The notes below the pieces were generated by a model. That model was given only the letters and a program-made list of their open reading frames with translations, was not told where the DNA came from and did no database searches. Shown here piece after piece: positions 36,260-45,321 of a stretch of DNA of 47,003 nt. The first letter of the stretch is position 1; every line of letters begins with the position of its first letter. The position numbers and the translations under genes are program-made. The stretch spans positions 1 through 47,003 of the forward strand of contig NZ_JACOPH010000018.1 in assembly GCF_014287635.1 (NCBI RefSeq), in the 5' to 3' direction. This DNA comes from Roseburia zhanii (GTDB taxonomy: Bacteria > Bacillota > Clostridia > Lachnospirales > Lachnospiraceae).

Positions 36260-37415
36260 CTCTTTCTCTCCTTGCTATCTCAAATACTCTTTCAAATTCC
36301 AAGATCAGGTCGTTTGCAGCTTCAATCCCTACGGACAGGCGAAGTAACCGTTCATTAATCCCGTTTTTTTCTAACTGGTCTTTTGGCACATCTGCATGTG
36401 TCTGTGTGATCGGATAAGTGATCAGTGTTTCGACACCACCTAAACTCTCTGCAAACTGTATCAGTTTCACATTGCCTAAAATACTCTTCGCGAATGCTTC
36501 ACTTTCCACTTCAAATGTGACCATTCCGCCAAATCCGCGGCTCTGTTTTTTCATGATCTCATATCCCGGATGCTCTTTTAAGCCCGGATATAATACTTTT
36601 GTGACTTCTTTCTGTTCTGACAGGTAACGAGCGATCTCAAATGCGTTCTCCTGTGCCTTTTCCATACGCAGTCCTAACGTTTTGATACCACGCAGTATAA
36701 GCCAGCTGTCAAATGGTGCAAGTCCGGCTCCTGTCGTCTTGATGATAAAACGGAGCCCTTCAGCGATTTTTTCCTCTCCTGCCACTAAAAATCCGGATAA
36801 TGTATCGTTATGTCCGCCTAAATATTTTGTGCCGCTGTGTACGACGATATCTGCACCAAGATCTAACGGATTCTGAAAATACGGGGATAAAAATGTATTA
36901 TCCACGATCAGAAGTGCCCCATGTGCATGGGTAAGTTCTGCAAGTCTTTTAATATCATAGACATTCATCATCGGATTTGTCGGTGTTTCGATGTAGACTG
37001 CCTTTGTATTTTCCCTGATGTTACGCTCAATTTCAGCTTCAATGCAGTCTATTTTGGTGATCTTAAGACCGTTTTTCTCACTGATATGGTCAAACAGACG
37101 GATCGTTCCACCGTAGAGATCTGCGTCTACGATCAGATGATCCCCCGGTTTAAATAATTCCATAAGCGTAGCGATCGCCGCCATTCCGCTTGAAAAAGCC
37201 AGTGCATCAATTCCGTTTTCTAAAGATGCAACCACTTTTTCTAATTGTTCTCTTGTCGGATTCTGCAGTCTGCTGTAATCATAGCCTGTGCTGTTTTCTA
37301 CTCCCGGATGTGCAAACGTTGCCGTCTGAAAAATCGGAAAACTGACTGCCCCATACGGACTTTTCTTATCTTCGTTTTCTAAATGAATACATTTTGTTAA
37401 TACGTCTACGCCCAT
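36240..37415 (-). CDS. Cys/Met metabolism PLP enzyme (cystathionine gamma-synthase / beta- or gamma-lyase family)
   Basis: A 391-aa member of the trans-sulfuration family (MetB/MetC/MccB type). Family motifs are YDYSRLQNPTREQLE (substrate and PLP phosphate contacts), the Ala/Ser/Gly-rich FSSGMAAI, VYIETPTNPMMNV, IVDNTFLSPYFQNPL with the PLP-binding Asp, and SGTKYLGGHND with Schiff-base K197. LIQFAESLGGVETLITYP is the C-terminal substrate region. Length and motif order are normal. Whether it synthesises or cleaves cystathionine cannot be decided from these motifs. It sits behind the LysR gene and ahead of the overlapping MalY-type gene, under a promoter carrying a LysR-type palindrome. Confidence 0.88.
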   Translation of the reverse strand: MGVDVLTKCIHLENEDKKSPYGAVSFPIFQTATFAHPGVENSTGYDYSRLQNPTREQLEKVVASLENGIDALAFSSGMAAIATLMELFKPGDHLIVDADLYGGTIRLFDHISEKNGLKITKIDCIEAEIERNIRENTKAVYIETPTNPMMNVYDIKRLAELTHAHGALLIVDNTFLSPYFQNPLDLGADIVVHSGTKYLGGHNDTLSGFLVAGEEKIAEGLRFIIKTTGAGLAPFDSWLILRGIKTLGLRMEKAQENAFEIARYLSEQKEVTKVLYPGLKEHPGYEIMKKQSRGFGGMVTFEVESEAFAKSILGNVKLIQFAESLGGVETLITYPITQTHADVPKDQLEKNGINERLLRLSVGIEAANDLILEFERVFEIARRERDGREKS

Positions 37416-37500
37416 GATATTTCACCTCTTATATCTGATATTATCAATACATTTCCTATCTGTTTAATATGGTATAAGAGTAGCACAGATCTGACATCCT

Positions 37501-37533
37501 GTATAATACCTATAAACTAGAAATGGTTATAGG
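37501..37533 (-). promoter_or_regulatory. LysR-type palindrome and promoter of the sulfur amino acid genes
   Basis: CCTATAA (37509-37515) and TTATAGG (37527-37533) form a perfect 7-bp inverted repeat with an 11-bp spacer. On the minus strand a -10-like TATTAT follows (37503-37508). The palindrome sits over the -35 position of that promoter, the usual activating site of LysR proteins. The LysR gene is immediately upstream. Confidence 0.55.
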
Positions 37534-37559
37534 AAAAAGTTATATACAGCCATTCCTTC

Positions 37560-38471
37560 TTATCCAAGTGCTTTATCTTTGTATTTTGAAAGTTCTTCGA
37601 TATATTTTTTTCCAAGAGAACTGATCGTCACGCCTTTTCTCGAAAGATAACCGATCGTCATGCTCTCGTCGGATCTTAAGCGGACGGCGCAGTAATCAGA
37701 ACCGTTTAATTCTTCACAGATAATACCGGAACACAACGTATAGCCGTTTAGCCCGACCATCAGGTTTAACAGTGTTGCCCTGTCATTTGCCCGGATCAGC
37801 TGCTTATAATGATAGGTGCTTAGTACTTCTTCTGCAAAATAAAAAGAATTATTATTGCCCTGTTCAAATGCAAGGCATGGATAATCTTCTAATTCTTCAA
37901 GTGTCAGTTCTTCCTTGTCTGCTAATGGGTGCCCTTTCCACATATAGACAAAGATATGGCAGTCTAGGATCGGATGAAATTCCAAACCATACTCACTGAA
38001 TAGTTTATGTAAGATCTTCTGGTTAAAATCATTCAGATATAAAATACCGATCTCACTTTTGAAATTTTTCACATCTTCGATCACTTCATAAGTCTTTGTT
38101 TCGCGGATCGCAAACTCGTATTCTTCCATACCAAACTGTCTGACCATTTCCACAAAAGCATTGACAGCAAATGTATAATGCTGTGTTGATACACCGAATT
38201 TCTTTTTTACAGTTTCTTTATCCACATATTTTGCCTCGATCAGCTTATACTGATCCACGACCTGACTGGCATACCCGATAAATTCTTCGCCTTCCGGTGT
38301 CAGGTAAGCACCTTTGTTGCTTCTTCTGAATACTTCGATCCCGATTTCCTCCTCAAGATCGCGGATTGCTGCGGATAAACTCGGCTGGGAAATAAATAAC
38401 TGTTTTGCAGCCTCATTCATGGATTTTGCATTTGCAACGGTAAGTGCATATCTTAACTGTGTTAATGTCAT
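37560..38471 (-). CDS. LysR-family transcriptional regulator
   Basis: A 303-aa LysR-type regulator. The N-terminal winged helix-turn-helix is typical: MTLTQLRYALTVANAKSMNE, then AAKQLFISQPSLSAAIRDLE and the wing EVFRRSNKGAYLTPEG. The remainder is the two-lobed effector-binding domain. The ATG at 38471 is chosen because the HTH pattern begins there and because it overlaps the MATE stop as ATGA; an in-frame ATG 28 codons earlier lies inside the MATE gene. The downstream PLP genes and the palindrome ahead of them suggest a regulator of sulfur amino acid metabolism of the CysB/CmbR kind. The effector is unknown. Confidence 0.92.
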   Translation of the reverse strand: MTLTQLRYALTVANAKSMNEAAKQLFISQPSLSAAIRDLEEEIGIEVFRRSNKGAYLTPEGEEFIGYASQVVDQYKLIEAKYVDKETVKKKFGVSTQHYTFAVNAFVEMVRQFGMEEYEFAIRETKTYEVIEDVKNFKSEIGILYLNDFNQKILHKLFSEYGLEFHPILDCHIFVYMWKGHPLADKEELTLEELEDYPCLAFEQGNNNSFYFAEEVLSTYHYKQLIRANDRATLLNLMVGLNGYTLCSGIICEELNGSDYCAVRLRSDESMTIGYLSRKGVTISSLGKKYIEELSKYKDKALG

Positions 38472-39811
38472 GATCTCATTCCTTTCGTTTTCCAGACTCC
38501 TTTTGCATAAAATAACAGTGACAGCATAGTTCCAATCACCCAGCCTACCGGCCATGACATCCAGATGCCTGTCGTTTCAAACGGTACGGCTAAAATATAT
38601 CCTAATACGACACGCAGGATCAGATCTGTAAACGTCGATGTCATAAAGCTTTTCATTGCACCCGAACCACGCAGTAGACCATCGGTTGCAAGTTTTAAAG
38701 ATACGACAAGATAAAACGGTGATACGATCTTTAAAAATTCAATTCCTGTATGTAATGCATCTTTTGATTCTTCTTTCATAAACAAATGGATCAGAAAATC
38801 TCCCTTAAAGAAGCACACCAAAAAGAATGGTACGGCAAGCATGATTCCTATGCGTAAGCCTGCACGGAGTCCTTTTCGTATCCGGTCTTCTTCTCCTGCT
38901 CCGATATTCTGTGCCGTAAAACTCGATACCGCATTTCCTAAGGTACTAAAACAGTTGATCGCAAATGTATTGATCTTGATCGCTGCGGAATATCCTGCAA
39001 TGACTGACGAACCGTACCCATTGATCAGGCTCTGGATAAAAATATTTCCGACTGAGATAAAACTCTGCTGTAAAACACTTGGTATTGCGATCCATGTGAT
39101 CCGTTTTAGCATTGGAAACGAAAATAACTCCGGTGTACCGTCACTTTCGATTGCTTCTAAACGTTTCCTTAAGGTAAACATTGCCAGAAGACAGGCTGCA
39201 CCCTGACAGATAAACGTCGCCCATGCAACACCTGCAACGTCCCAGTGGCAGACTGCTACAAATACCCAGTCTAACGCAATATTGCTTAATGACGATGCGA
39301 TCAGAAAATAAAGCGGTGTTTTAGAATCCCCTAATGAGGTAAAAATTCCTGTCACAACATTATATAAGAATAAAAATACAAATCCTCCGATATAGATCCT
39401 TAAATAGATATCTGCATCTGCAAAAATATTCTCCGGTGTGCGGATCGCATACATCATACTCCTACAGAAGATCAGCCCGATCACCGTCAGAAATAGTGAC
39501 AGTACAAATGATGCAATCAGCGTTGTCGATACGGCTGTTTTCATCTCCTGATAGCGCTTCGCCCCGAATAACTGCGAAATAATGACTGCACAGCCGACAT
39601 TACACCCCATTGCGATCGCCATAAAGATCATGGTGATCGGATAAGAAGCGCCAACGGCTGCTAATGCATTTTCCCCATGGGAAGAAAAATTCCCCACGAT
39701 CATACTGTCTGCGATATTATAAAACTGTTGAAATGCCACACTTACAAACATCGGAAGTGTAAACTGCCAGAGTATTTTCCCCGGTTCTCCTTTTGTCAGA
39801 TCCTTGATCAT
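38468..39811 (-). CDS. MATE-family efflux transporter
   Basis: A 447-aa cation-coupled multidrug/toxin exporter with about twelve membrane helices in two homologous halves. Typical stretches are MIKDLTKGEPGKILWQFTLP at the start, QQFYNIADSMIVG, AAVGASYPITMIFMAIAMG and, in the second half, SVLQQSFISVGNIFIQSLIN with SSFTAQNIGAGEEDRI. The ATG at 39811 has AAGGAGAG 7 nt upstream and fits the family N-terminus; the longer in-frame start at 39916 overlaps a terminator and is rejected. The stop overlaps the LysR start, so regulator and transporter are made together. Substrate unknown; an organic sulfur compound or toxic amino acid analogue is possible. Confidence 0.92.
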   Translation of the reverse strand: MIKDLTKGEPGKILWQFTLPMFVSVAFQQFYNIADSMIVGNFSSHGENALAAVGASYPITMIFMAIAMGCNVGCAVIISQLFGAKRYQEMKTAVSTTLIASFVLSLFLTVIGLIFCRSMMYAIRTPENIFADADIYLRIYIGGFVFLFLYNVVTGIFTSLGDSKTPLYFLIASSLSNIALDWVFVAVCHWDVAGVAWATFICQGAACLLAMFTLRKRLEAIESDGTPELFSFPMLKRITWIAIPSVLQQSFISVGNIFIQSLINGYGSSVIAGYSAAIKINTFAINCFSTLGNAVSSFTAQNIGAGEEDRIRKGLRAGLRIGIMLAVPFFLVCFFKGDFLIHLFMKEESKDALHTGIEFLKIVSPFYLVVSLKLATDGLLRGSGAMKSFMTSTFTDLILRVVLGYILAVPFETTGIWMSWPVGWVIGTMLSLLFYAKGVWKTKGMRS

Positions 39812-39880
39812 GTTCTCTCTCCTTACATACTGATTCCTGTAATTTATTATAGTTTTGTCGTCGGACATGTCAAGAAATAC

Positions 39881-39915
39881 AAAAAAATACAGTCCACAAA
39901 AATCTGCAGACTGCA
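39881..39915 (-). terminator. Terminator after the BspA-like surface protein gene
   Basis: On the minus strand, TGCAGTC and GACTGTA arms (39909-39915 and 39888-39894) form a hairpin followed by seven T residues (39881-39887). It lies about 25 nt past the stop of the surface protein gene, isolating it from the MATE gene. Confidence 0.65.
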
Positions 39916-39939
39916 TTTTCTTATATCCTTTGATCCATG

Positions 39940-42900
39940 TTAAATCGCTTTTACAGTGATTTTTTTATTCAATCCTTTTTTCACAAACAGCTTACGATAT
40001 GTGGTGCGTTTTGACTTTTGCACTAAGATTACCGTATTCTTTTTGATCCCTTTAAATGCACCCGATGCGATGCTCTTTTGTGTCAGCTTTTTGGATTTGA
40101 TCGTGATCTTCTTTAATTTTGCACTCTTGCCAAATGCACTTTTACCGATCTTTGTCACAGTTGCAGGAACGGTGATCTTTGTCACCTTTTTTCTGTTCTT
40201 AAATGCATTTGCAGAAACTTCGGTCACTTTATACTTCGTTCCATCTAAGGTAACGGAAGATGCGATCTTAACACTTCCCTTTGCTTTCTTAGATGCTTTA
40301 TAGAAAGCTGCCTCTTTTTTCTTTGCACTGATGACTTTATATACGGTACCATCTTCCATGGTGACGATATCATGATCCGATAGTCCCGTCGTTACAGTTT
40401 CTGCCGGTGTTTCCGTTTTACTTCCGTCTGATGTCGTTTTATCGTTCGTACCAGCAGGTGTTTCCTCTGTTTTGGGATCTGTTTTGTGATCTGTTTTCTG
40501 ATCTGTTTCTCCTGATGGCTTTTGTACTTCTTTGATCTCCGGCACGACCTCTCTGCTCAAGATCATATAACTCTTATCTTCCGGCAGAAAAGCGATGAGC
40601 ACCGTTTCTGTCGTACCCACAGGCAGCACTTTATCTAAATCATTTTCATAAACTTCCCATCTTCCGGCTAAGACTTCTCCGCCTTCTTTCGTATAGACCT
40701 TACCGCCTGTAAATTTCAGATATCCAAGCTTATCTCCATAAGTACCGGAAAGTTTTGGCAGTTCTGCAATGTACGGATGCTTGAAATCTGTATAAAAATA
40801 AAGGCTGTGGCACTCACCGACATTGCCGGCTTTATCTACCGGTCTTACTGTCATATAATAGCAGGTATTTTCCGTAAGATCCTTCAAAGGAAAAGCAATC
40901 GGTTTTCCCACCTGTTCCGCTGTAATCGTTCCTTTTCCATACTTTATACTATCTATGCCGGCAAGATCTGAATCTGGACTAATATCCGGTTCATCATAAG
41001 TCAGCACATACTCATATGTACATTCTTCTGAAAAGCTGTACGCTAAATCTGTTGTTACATCTGTGCTTTTTCTGTCCTCTAAATTCACAACCGGTCTTGT
41101 CCAGTCTGTCACAAAACCATCTGTGCAGATATAACCACTACGATTTCCGGCATTGTCAACTGCATAAGCATAGACTACCTGTGCACCTTCGATCTTGGAA
41201 TTTAATTCAAATTTTCCATCTTCTGCTTTTTTAAATTCTTTTTTGACTAAGGATTCCGGTAGCAGTACCTGATAGGACTGTGGATCTGTAACAGCATCAA
41301 TATAATAATAGTAATCAGCCACTCCTGACATACTGTCTTCTGCCACGATCGTCCCTTCCCGCCATGTACCATGCCGGTCAAAGGAAAACTTATCTAAAAG
41401 TGTCTTTGATGTTTCTCCATCTATCGTGATTCCACCATTTGCAAATGACGGACCTGTCTGGTCAATCCGAAATCCCGGAATAGTAATCTTTTGTGTGACA
41501 CCGCCATTTTTATGGCGTAACCGTATATACTGCGGATCATATACTTTATCCTCGGAAAAGACGAGTTTATCTTCCCAGACCAAATCCGCCATATCTTCCG
41601 ATTGACCAATCTTCGATACTTTATAATCTTCTGCACTGATCACAACGTCAGAACAGTACCAGTCATTTACTTTTGTTCCATGCACATAATTATCCTCATT
41701 ATCCCACGGTTGATGGTAATAATTGACACTGACAGATGCTTCTTTATAAGCACCAGAAATCCTATAACCTGCACATTCCGCATCAAACCAGTAGCGGTAT
41801 TTACCTCCTGCATCAAAGCCGGTCGGGATCGTTAAAGCTCCATTTTCATCTATGCTGTAGCCTGCGGTACTATCTGCCTTCTTTGTATCACTTTCCCCAG
41901 CTTTCTGATAATACCATGTATAATTGATCTTTTTGCCTTCATATTCTTTACTCTGTTTGATCCATGGTTTGATCACAGCATTTTCTTCCATATAACCTAC
42001 CTCACGAGCTTCCGGTATCTCGGTGAAACTGATCGGGGCTTCTCTTACATCAACCTCGGATATGTTATCACTATTTAAAATATCTTCGTCTAAGATCAGT
42101 CCCTCTCCTTCCTTTCTGGAATAGAATGTATATCCTTCTGCTAACAGATTTTTGATTGAACTCGCTGATGTGATCCCCTGCACTGCAGTTCCAGGAATAG
42201 ATTGCTCCTTAGCATAACTGCCGCCTTTTAAGACTACTTTTCCATCGCAGTCAATTCGTCCGGCAAAACTGCCATCATTGACCACCAGTGTTCCATCACT
42301 GTTCACATATATGGAATTACCGGCAGTGATAAATGACGCTCCATCTATGACTGCTGTTCCACCCATTACCGAAAGTATACCTATTACACACATCGGATTT
42401 GATGTAATATTTTTTAAAATCAGGTCTTTACCTAATGTCAGATTTCCACCAGTCAGTATCACTGTTGGTGAAGAATCAACATTTTCAACAATCATACCAT
42501 TATCAACGGTCACATCAGCCATATCCGAAATCTTGATATAGTTGAAGTCCCCGGAGCCGTAAGGTCCTTCCTGCGTAATCGTATGCCCGTTTAGGTCAAG
42601 CTTTACCTTTCCTTCTGTAAACTTCACCGGATCCCATAAACTATAATCTTCTAAAAGCTGTACGACTGCTCCGTCTTTTACATTTTCTGCTGCCTCCTGT
42701 AAACGCGAATATCCTTTTACCTCTCCGGAAGGATCTGTCACATTGACTACGATTTCTTCTTCTGAACGTACGATATACATTACTGTCAGTGTAATAACTT
42801 TTGTATCAACATCTGTGCACTCACAGTAATAAGTATATGTTCCCGGTTCAAGTGTTTCCGGCATGGAATATCTATATTGATTGGCTCCTTCAATCGCTTC

Positions 42901-43167
42901 TGCTTCATTTTCTCCTTTTTTTACATACCATTGATATGTAGTAGAATCAGACTCTACACGCCGCCTGGCAAACTGTATTCTGTTGTCATCTACACTCATA
43001 TATTTCTGATATTCCGCTGTTGTATATCTATAAGGACGTATTTTTTCCTCATCTTCCGCCGTCTGATCCACATCGTCCTCTGCATAAACCGGTGTAAGAT
43101 CTGCCACATTTACCACAGAGCCTGCCATCACGGCTGCCAATAACATTGCTAAAAATCTTTTTCTCAT
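39940..43167 (-). CDS. Secreted beta-helix / Ig-like / BspA-like surface protein
   Basis: A 1075-aa secreted protein. The signal peptide is MRKRFLAMLLAAVMAG with cleavage near VYA29. A likely Ig-like domain (about 75-135, YQWYVKKGENEAEA) is followed by a pectate-lyase-like beta-helix region (about 145-360, VKLDLNGHTITQEG). More Ig-like modules follow to about 880 (RIDQTGPSFANGG; WTRPVVNLEDRK). A Thr/Lys/Asp linker (about 890-935) leads to a BspA-type leucine-rich segment (VTEVSANAFKNRKKVTKITV, KIGKSAFGKSAKLKKITI) and a Lys-rich end. There is no LPXTG motif. AGGAGGG precedes the start, 21 bp after a LuxR-type gene. Adhesion or glycan binding is the usual inference for such proteins; no catalytic residues can be claimed. 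Confidence 0.82.
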   Translation of the reverse strand: MRKRFLAMLLAAVMAGSVVNVADLTPVYAEDDVDQTAEDEEKIRPYRYTTAEYQKYMSVDDNRIQFARRRVESDSTTYQWYVKKGENEAEAIEGANQYRYSMPETLEPGTYTYYCECTDVDTKVITLTVMYIVRSEEEIVVNVTDPSGEVKGYSRLQEAAENVKDGAVVQLLEDYSLWDPVKFTEGKVKLDLNGHTITQEGPYGSGDFNYIKISDMADVTVDNGMIVENVDSSPTVILTGGNLTLGKDLILKNITSNPMCVIGILSVMGGTAVIDGASFITAGNSIYVNSDGTLVVNDGSFAGRIDCDGKVVLKGGSYAKEQSIPGTAVQGITSASSIKNLLAEGYTFYSRKEGEGLILDEDILNSDNISEVDVREAPISFTEIPEAREVGYMEENAVIKPWIKQSKEYEGKKINYTWYYQKAGESDTKKADSTAGYSIDENGALTIPTGFDAGGKYRYWFDAECAGYRISGAYKEASVSVNYYHQPWDNEDNYVHGTKVNDWYCSDVVISAEDYKVSKIGQSEDMADLVWEDKLVFSEDKVYDPQYIRLRHKNGGVTQKITIPGFRIDQTGPSFANGGITIDGETSKTLLDKFSFDRHGTWREGTIVAEDSMSGVADYYYYIDAVTDPQSYQVLLPESLVKKEFKKAEDGKFELNSKIEGAQVVYAYAVDNAGNRSGYICTDGFVTDWTRPVVNLEDRKSTDVTTDLAYSFSEECTYEYVLTYDEPDISPDSDLAGIDSIKYGKGTITAEQVGKPIAFPLKDLTENTCYYMTVRPVDKAGNVGECHSLYFYTDFKHPYIAELPKLSGTYGDKLGYLKFTGGKVYTKEGGEVLAGRWEVYENDLDKVLPVGTTETVLIAFLPEDKSYMILSREVVPEIKEVQKPSGETDQKTDHKTDPKTEETPAGTNDKTTSDGSKTETPAETVTTGLSDHDIVTMEDGTVYKVISAKKKEAAFYKASKKAKGSVKIASSVTLDGTKYKVTEVSANAFKNRKKVTKITVPATVTKIGKSAFGKSAKLKKITIKSKKLTQKSIASGAFKGIKKNTVILVQKSKRTTYRKLFVKKGLNKKITVKAI

Positions 43168-43188
43168 CTTTCTTCCCTCCTGTCCGTA

Positions 43189-44685
43189 CTATAACAAACC
43201 AATCTCTCTACCCAGATTGACAGCCTGCTGCCTGTTCGTCACATCGAATTTCTTGAATATATTATTACTGTGAAACTTCACTGTTCCTGTTTTTTTACCC
43301 AGTATATCTGCAATCTCACTGTTGCTCATGCCCTGTCCCATCAATCTTAATACTGCCTCTTCTGTTTTTGTCAGAGGCTCATAATATTCGATCGGGGATT
43401 TCAGATAATCCGGAAAATGTCTGCCCACTTCTGCTGCAAACTGCATGATCTTGTCTGTAAATCCATCTGTACCATATTTTTTCTGATAGGCAAATATCAT
43501 CTGTGCCATACAGCTTCCCTCATCAGCAAGAAGCCGGATATACTGACGTTTTTTTGCGATTTCTAATGCCTTTGACAGTTCTGTAAACATCCGGTCCTCA
43601 TCATTTACCTTATAACAGATGACCGCAGATAACATATAACATTCACACAGATCCATCGGGCGGTTTCCCTGCTGCAACAATACTGTGAGCTGCTGTACCA
43701 GCACATGGGCAACCATATATTTTCCCGTCTGTATATAACAGCGGATTTTGACCAGATAAGCATACACATCCATCATATAGAGTTCATGGTTCTCATCCGG
43801 TGCCACATGTTCTAACCACTCTGTGACTTCCTCCTGTCTGCCGTCATAGCAGGCTGCTAAACATTCTAATGCATCTAAACTTGTGTTCAATTCTTCCCAG
43901 CCGGTCTTATGTATCCGATCCCTGATCTTAATGACAAGAGGACCTGCCGCTTTCGTTTGTCCGTTTACGATCAGTATCTTCATCTGAAGTGCCAGTGCCA
44001 CGAACAGACAACGCATATCCTGTTCCTGTTCGATAAGCGGTATCGTACCTGTGACAAGTACTAATGCACGGAAACAGTCATTCTTCTGGTAATTCCACTC
44101 TGCTAACATGATCTCATACACGCTCTTTCCCGCATTGCCATATAATTTTTCGATCGTATCTGTGATCACATCTTTGTATTTTTCCAAATAACGTCCAAAT
44201 CTTGTAAAATCACGGAATCCATTGAGTATGCCCGGACGCGATGCTGAAAGCGTCAGATTTGCAACCGGAACCTGTCCATGTTCGATCAGCCAGAATACAT
44301 CTTTTAAAAATCTGATATCTGTTGTATACGGCATAACAATCTCTGTCGCACACCGGCAGACTTCATGATAGATCGTATTTTCGGATGCCTGATACTTCAA
44401 TGCCATTTCCATTGCATCCACATATGCCCTTGCTTCATCTAACCTTCCTGTCATTGCCGAAAGCAGTGCCAGGTGAGAAAACAATACCGGATATCTGACA
44501 CATTCTTCATTTCCCAACTTACGAAAATATTCCCTGCTCTCCCATAAAGCAGGCATGGAAAATGTGTGCTGTACAAATTCCTCTAAGATCACCGGAAGTA
44601 ACTGTCCGTTTTTATCCGCAGCCCGCATGATGCGTAATATCTCTTTTTTCGGCCGCGGATATGTCGTTTGTACCTTCTTATCCAT
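43189..44685 (-). CDS. LuxR-type transcriptional regulator with helical-repeat sensor region
   Basis: A 498-aa regulator. The last 65 residues are a LuxR/GerE helix-turn-helix: LTKTEEAVLRLMGQGMSNSE, then IADILGKKTGTVKFHSNNIF and KKFDVTNRQQAVNLGREIGL. The first 430 residues are helical with TPR-like pairs (ALLSAMTGRLDEARAYVDAM; LVKIRCYIQTGKYMVAHVLV). This resembles the arm of MalT-like regulators, but the Walker motifs of the MalT ATPase domain are absent. The ligand or partner is unknown. GAAGGA precedes the start. The surface protein gene follows after 21 bp, so the two are co-transcribed and the regulator may control that gene or its own operon. Confidence 0.85.
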   Translation of the reverse strand: MDKKVQTTYPRPKKEILRIMRAADKNGQLLPVILEEFVQHTFSMPALWESREYFRKLGNEECVRYPVLFSHLALLSAMTGRLDEARAYVDAMEMALKYQASENTIYHEVCRCATEIVMPYTTDIRFLKDVFWLIEHGQVPVANLTLSASRPGILNGFRDFTRFGRYLEKYKDVITDTIEKLYGNAGKSVYEIMLAEWNYQKNDCFRALVLVTGTIPLIEQEQDMRCLFVALALQMKILIVNGQTKAAGPLVIKIRDRIHKTGWEELNTSLDALECLAACYDGRQEEVTEWLEHVAPDENHELYMMDVYAYLVKIRCYIQTGKYMVAHVLVQQLTVLLQQGNRPMDLCECYMLSAVICYKVNDEDRMFTELSKALEIAKKRQYIRLLADEGSCMAQMIFAYQKKYGTDGFTDKIMQFAAEVGRHFPDYLKSPIEYYEPLTKTEEAVLRLMGQGMSNSEIADILGKKTGTVKFHSNNIFKKFDVTNRQQAVNLGREIGLL

Positions 44686-44792
44686 TTCTTATCCTTCTAT
44701 CCTAACTTTATATACGGTTAACCTGTCTTTATTTTTTTAATCCCCCATCGTATGGGTTTGTACTGAAAATCTAGGTGATTCTAATATTATGA

Positions 44793-44825
44793 AGTGAGTG
44801 TCAAAAGCAGATTTTGCCACTCACT
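44793..44825. repeat. Stem-loop with AGTGAGTG / CACTCACT arms
   Basis: Eight-bp perfect arms (44793-44800, 44818-44825) extend inward by five more pairs (CAAAA/TTTTG) after one mismatch, leaving a 5-nt loop. It lies about 110 bp upstream of the LuxR-type gene. There is no T run on either side, so it is an operator or a small palindromic element rather than a terminator. Nothing else is recognisable in 44686-44935. Confidence 0.4.
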
Positions 44826-44935
44826 GATGTATCCGGATGGCTCCATTGCTACTTATTGACACTTATATCATATTATTGTAGCTGATTTGCAAGTATTTGT
44901 ATAGCAAACTAAAGTATAGTTTTTATGGTTGTTTT

Positions 44936-45291
44936 ATACAAACTTTCCCAGGAATCCCAAGCGTAAAAGAATGATAGAACCGGCATTTTTCATAGCGTTG
45001 CCAACACCTGCAGCTTCTAAGGAACGCATAACATGATATTTATTTTTGCCTGCGTTCAGAATCTATACCTGATTATTACGGTCAAGTTCCGGAAAGACAA
45101 CAATTGGATGAACTCCATGTTTTACAAGTGCAGGTTCTTCTGCTTCAAATTTGATTTCACTTAATGTAATATAAGTTCCTACTAATATTACCAATACCGA
45201 TATAACTGCAATAATCTTTCTTTGCTTGTCAAACTCACAGATTAATTGTAAAAATCGTTCATCATATGCTTCCTCAAAAAAGCACTGTGTA
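44936..45291 (-). pseudogene. Remnant of a small membrane protein gene
   Basis: On the minus strand an open frame without a start codon reads EEAYDERFLQLICEFDKQRK, then a membrane helix (IIAVISVLVILVGTYITLS), then a polar part ending FPELDRNNQV and a stop. In the same frame after the stop comes KYHVMRSLEAAGVGNAMKNA, then RLGFLGKF and another stop. The missing start and the internal stop suggest decay. No family is recognised. Confidence 0.35.
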
Positions 45292-45321
45292 CTACCTTAG
45301 TAAACCCACAAACATCTACTT

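Noticed and set aside
37416..37559. T-box or SAM riboswitch ahead of the trans-sulfuration genes
   Set aside because: The leader from the predicted start site is only about 80 nt and shows no T-box or S-box core. The LysR palindrome explains regulation better.
44793..44825. Terminator facing the LuxR-type gene
   Set aside because: The stem is strong, but neither side has a T run.
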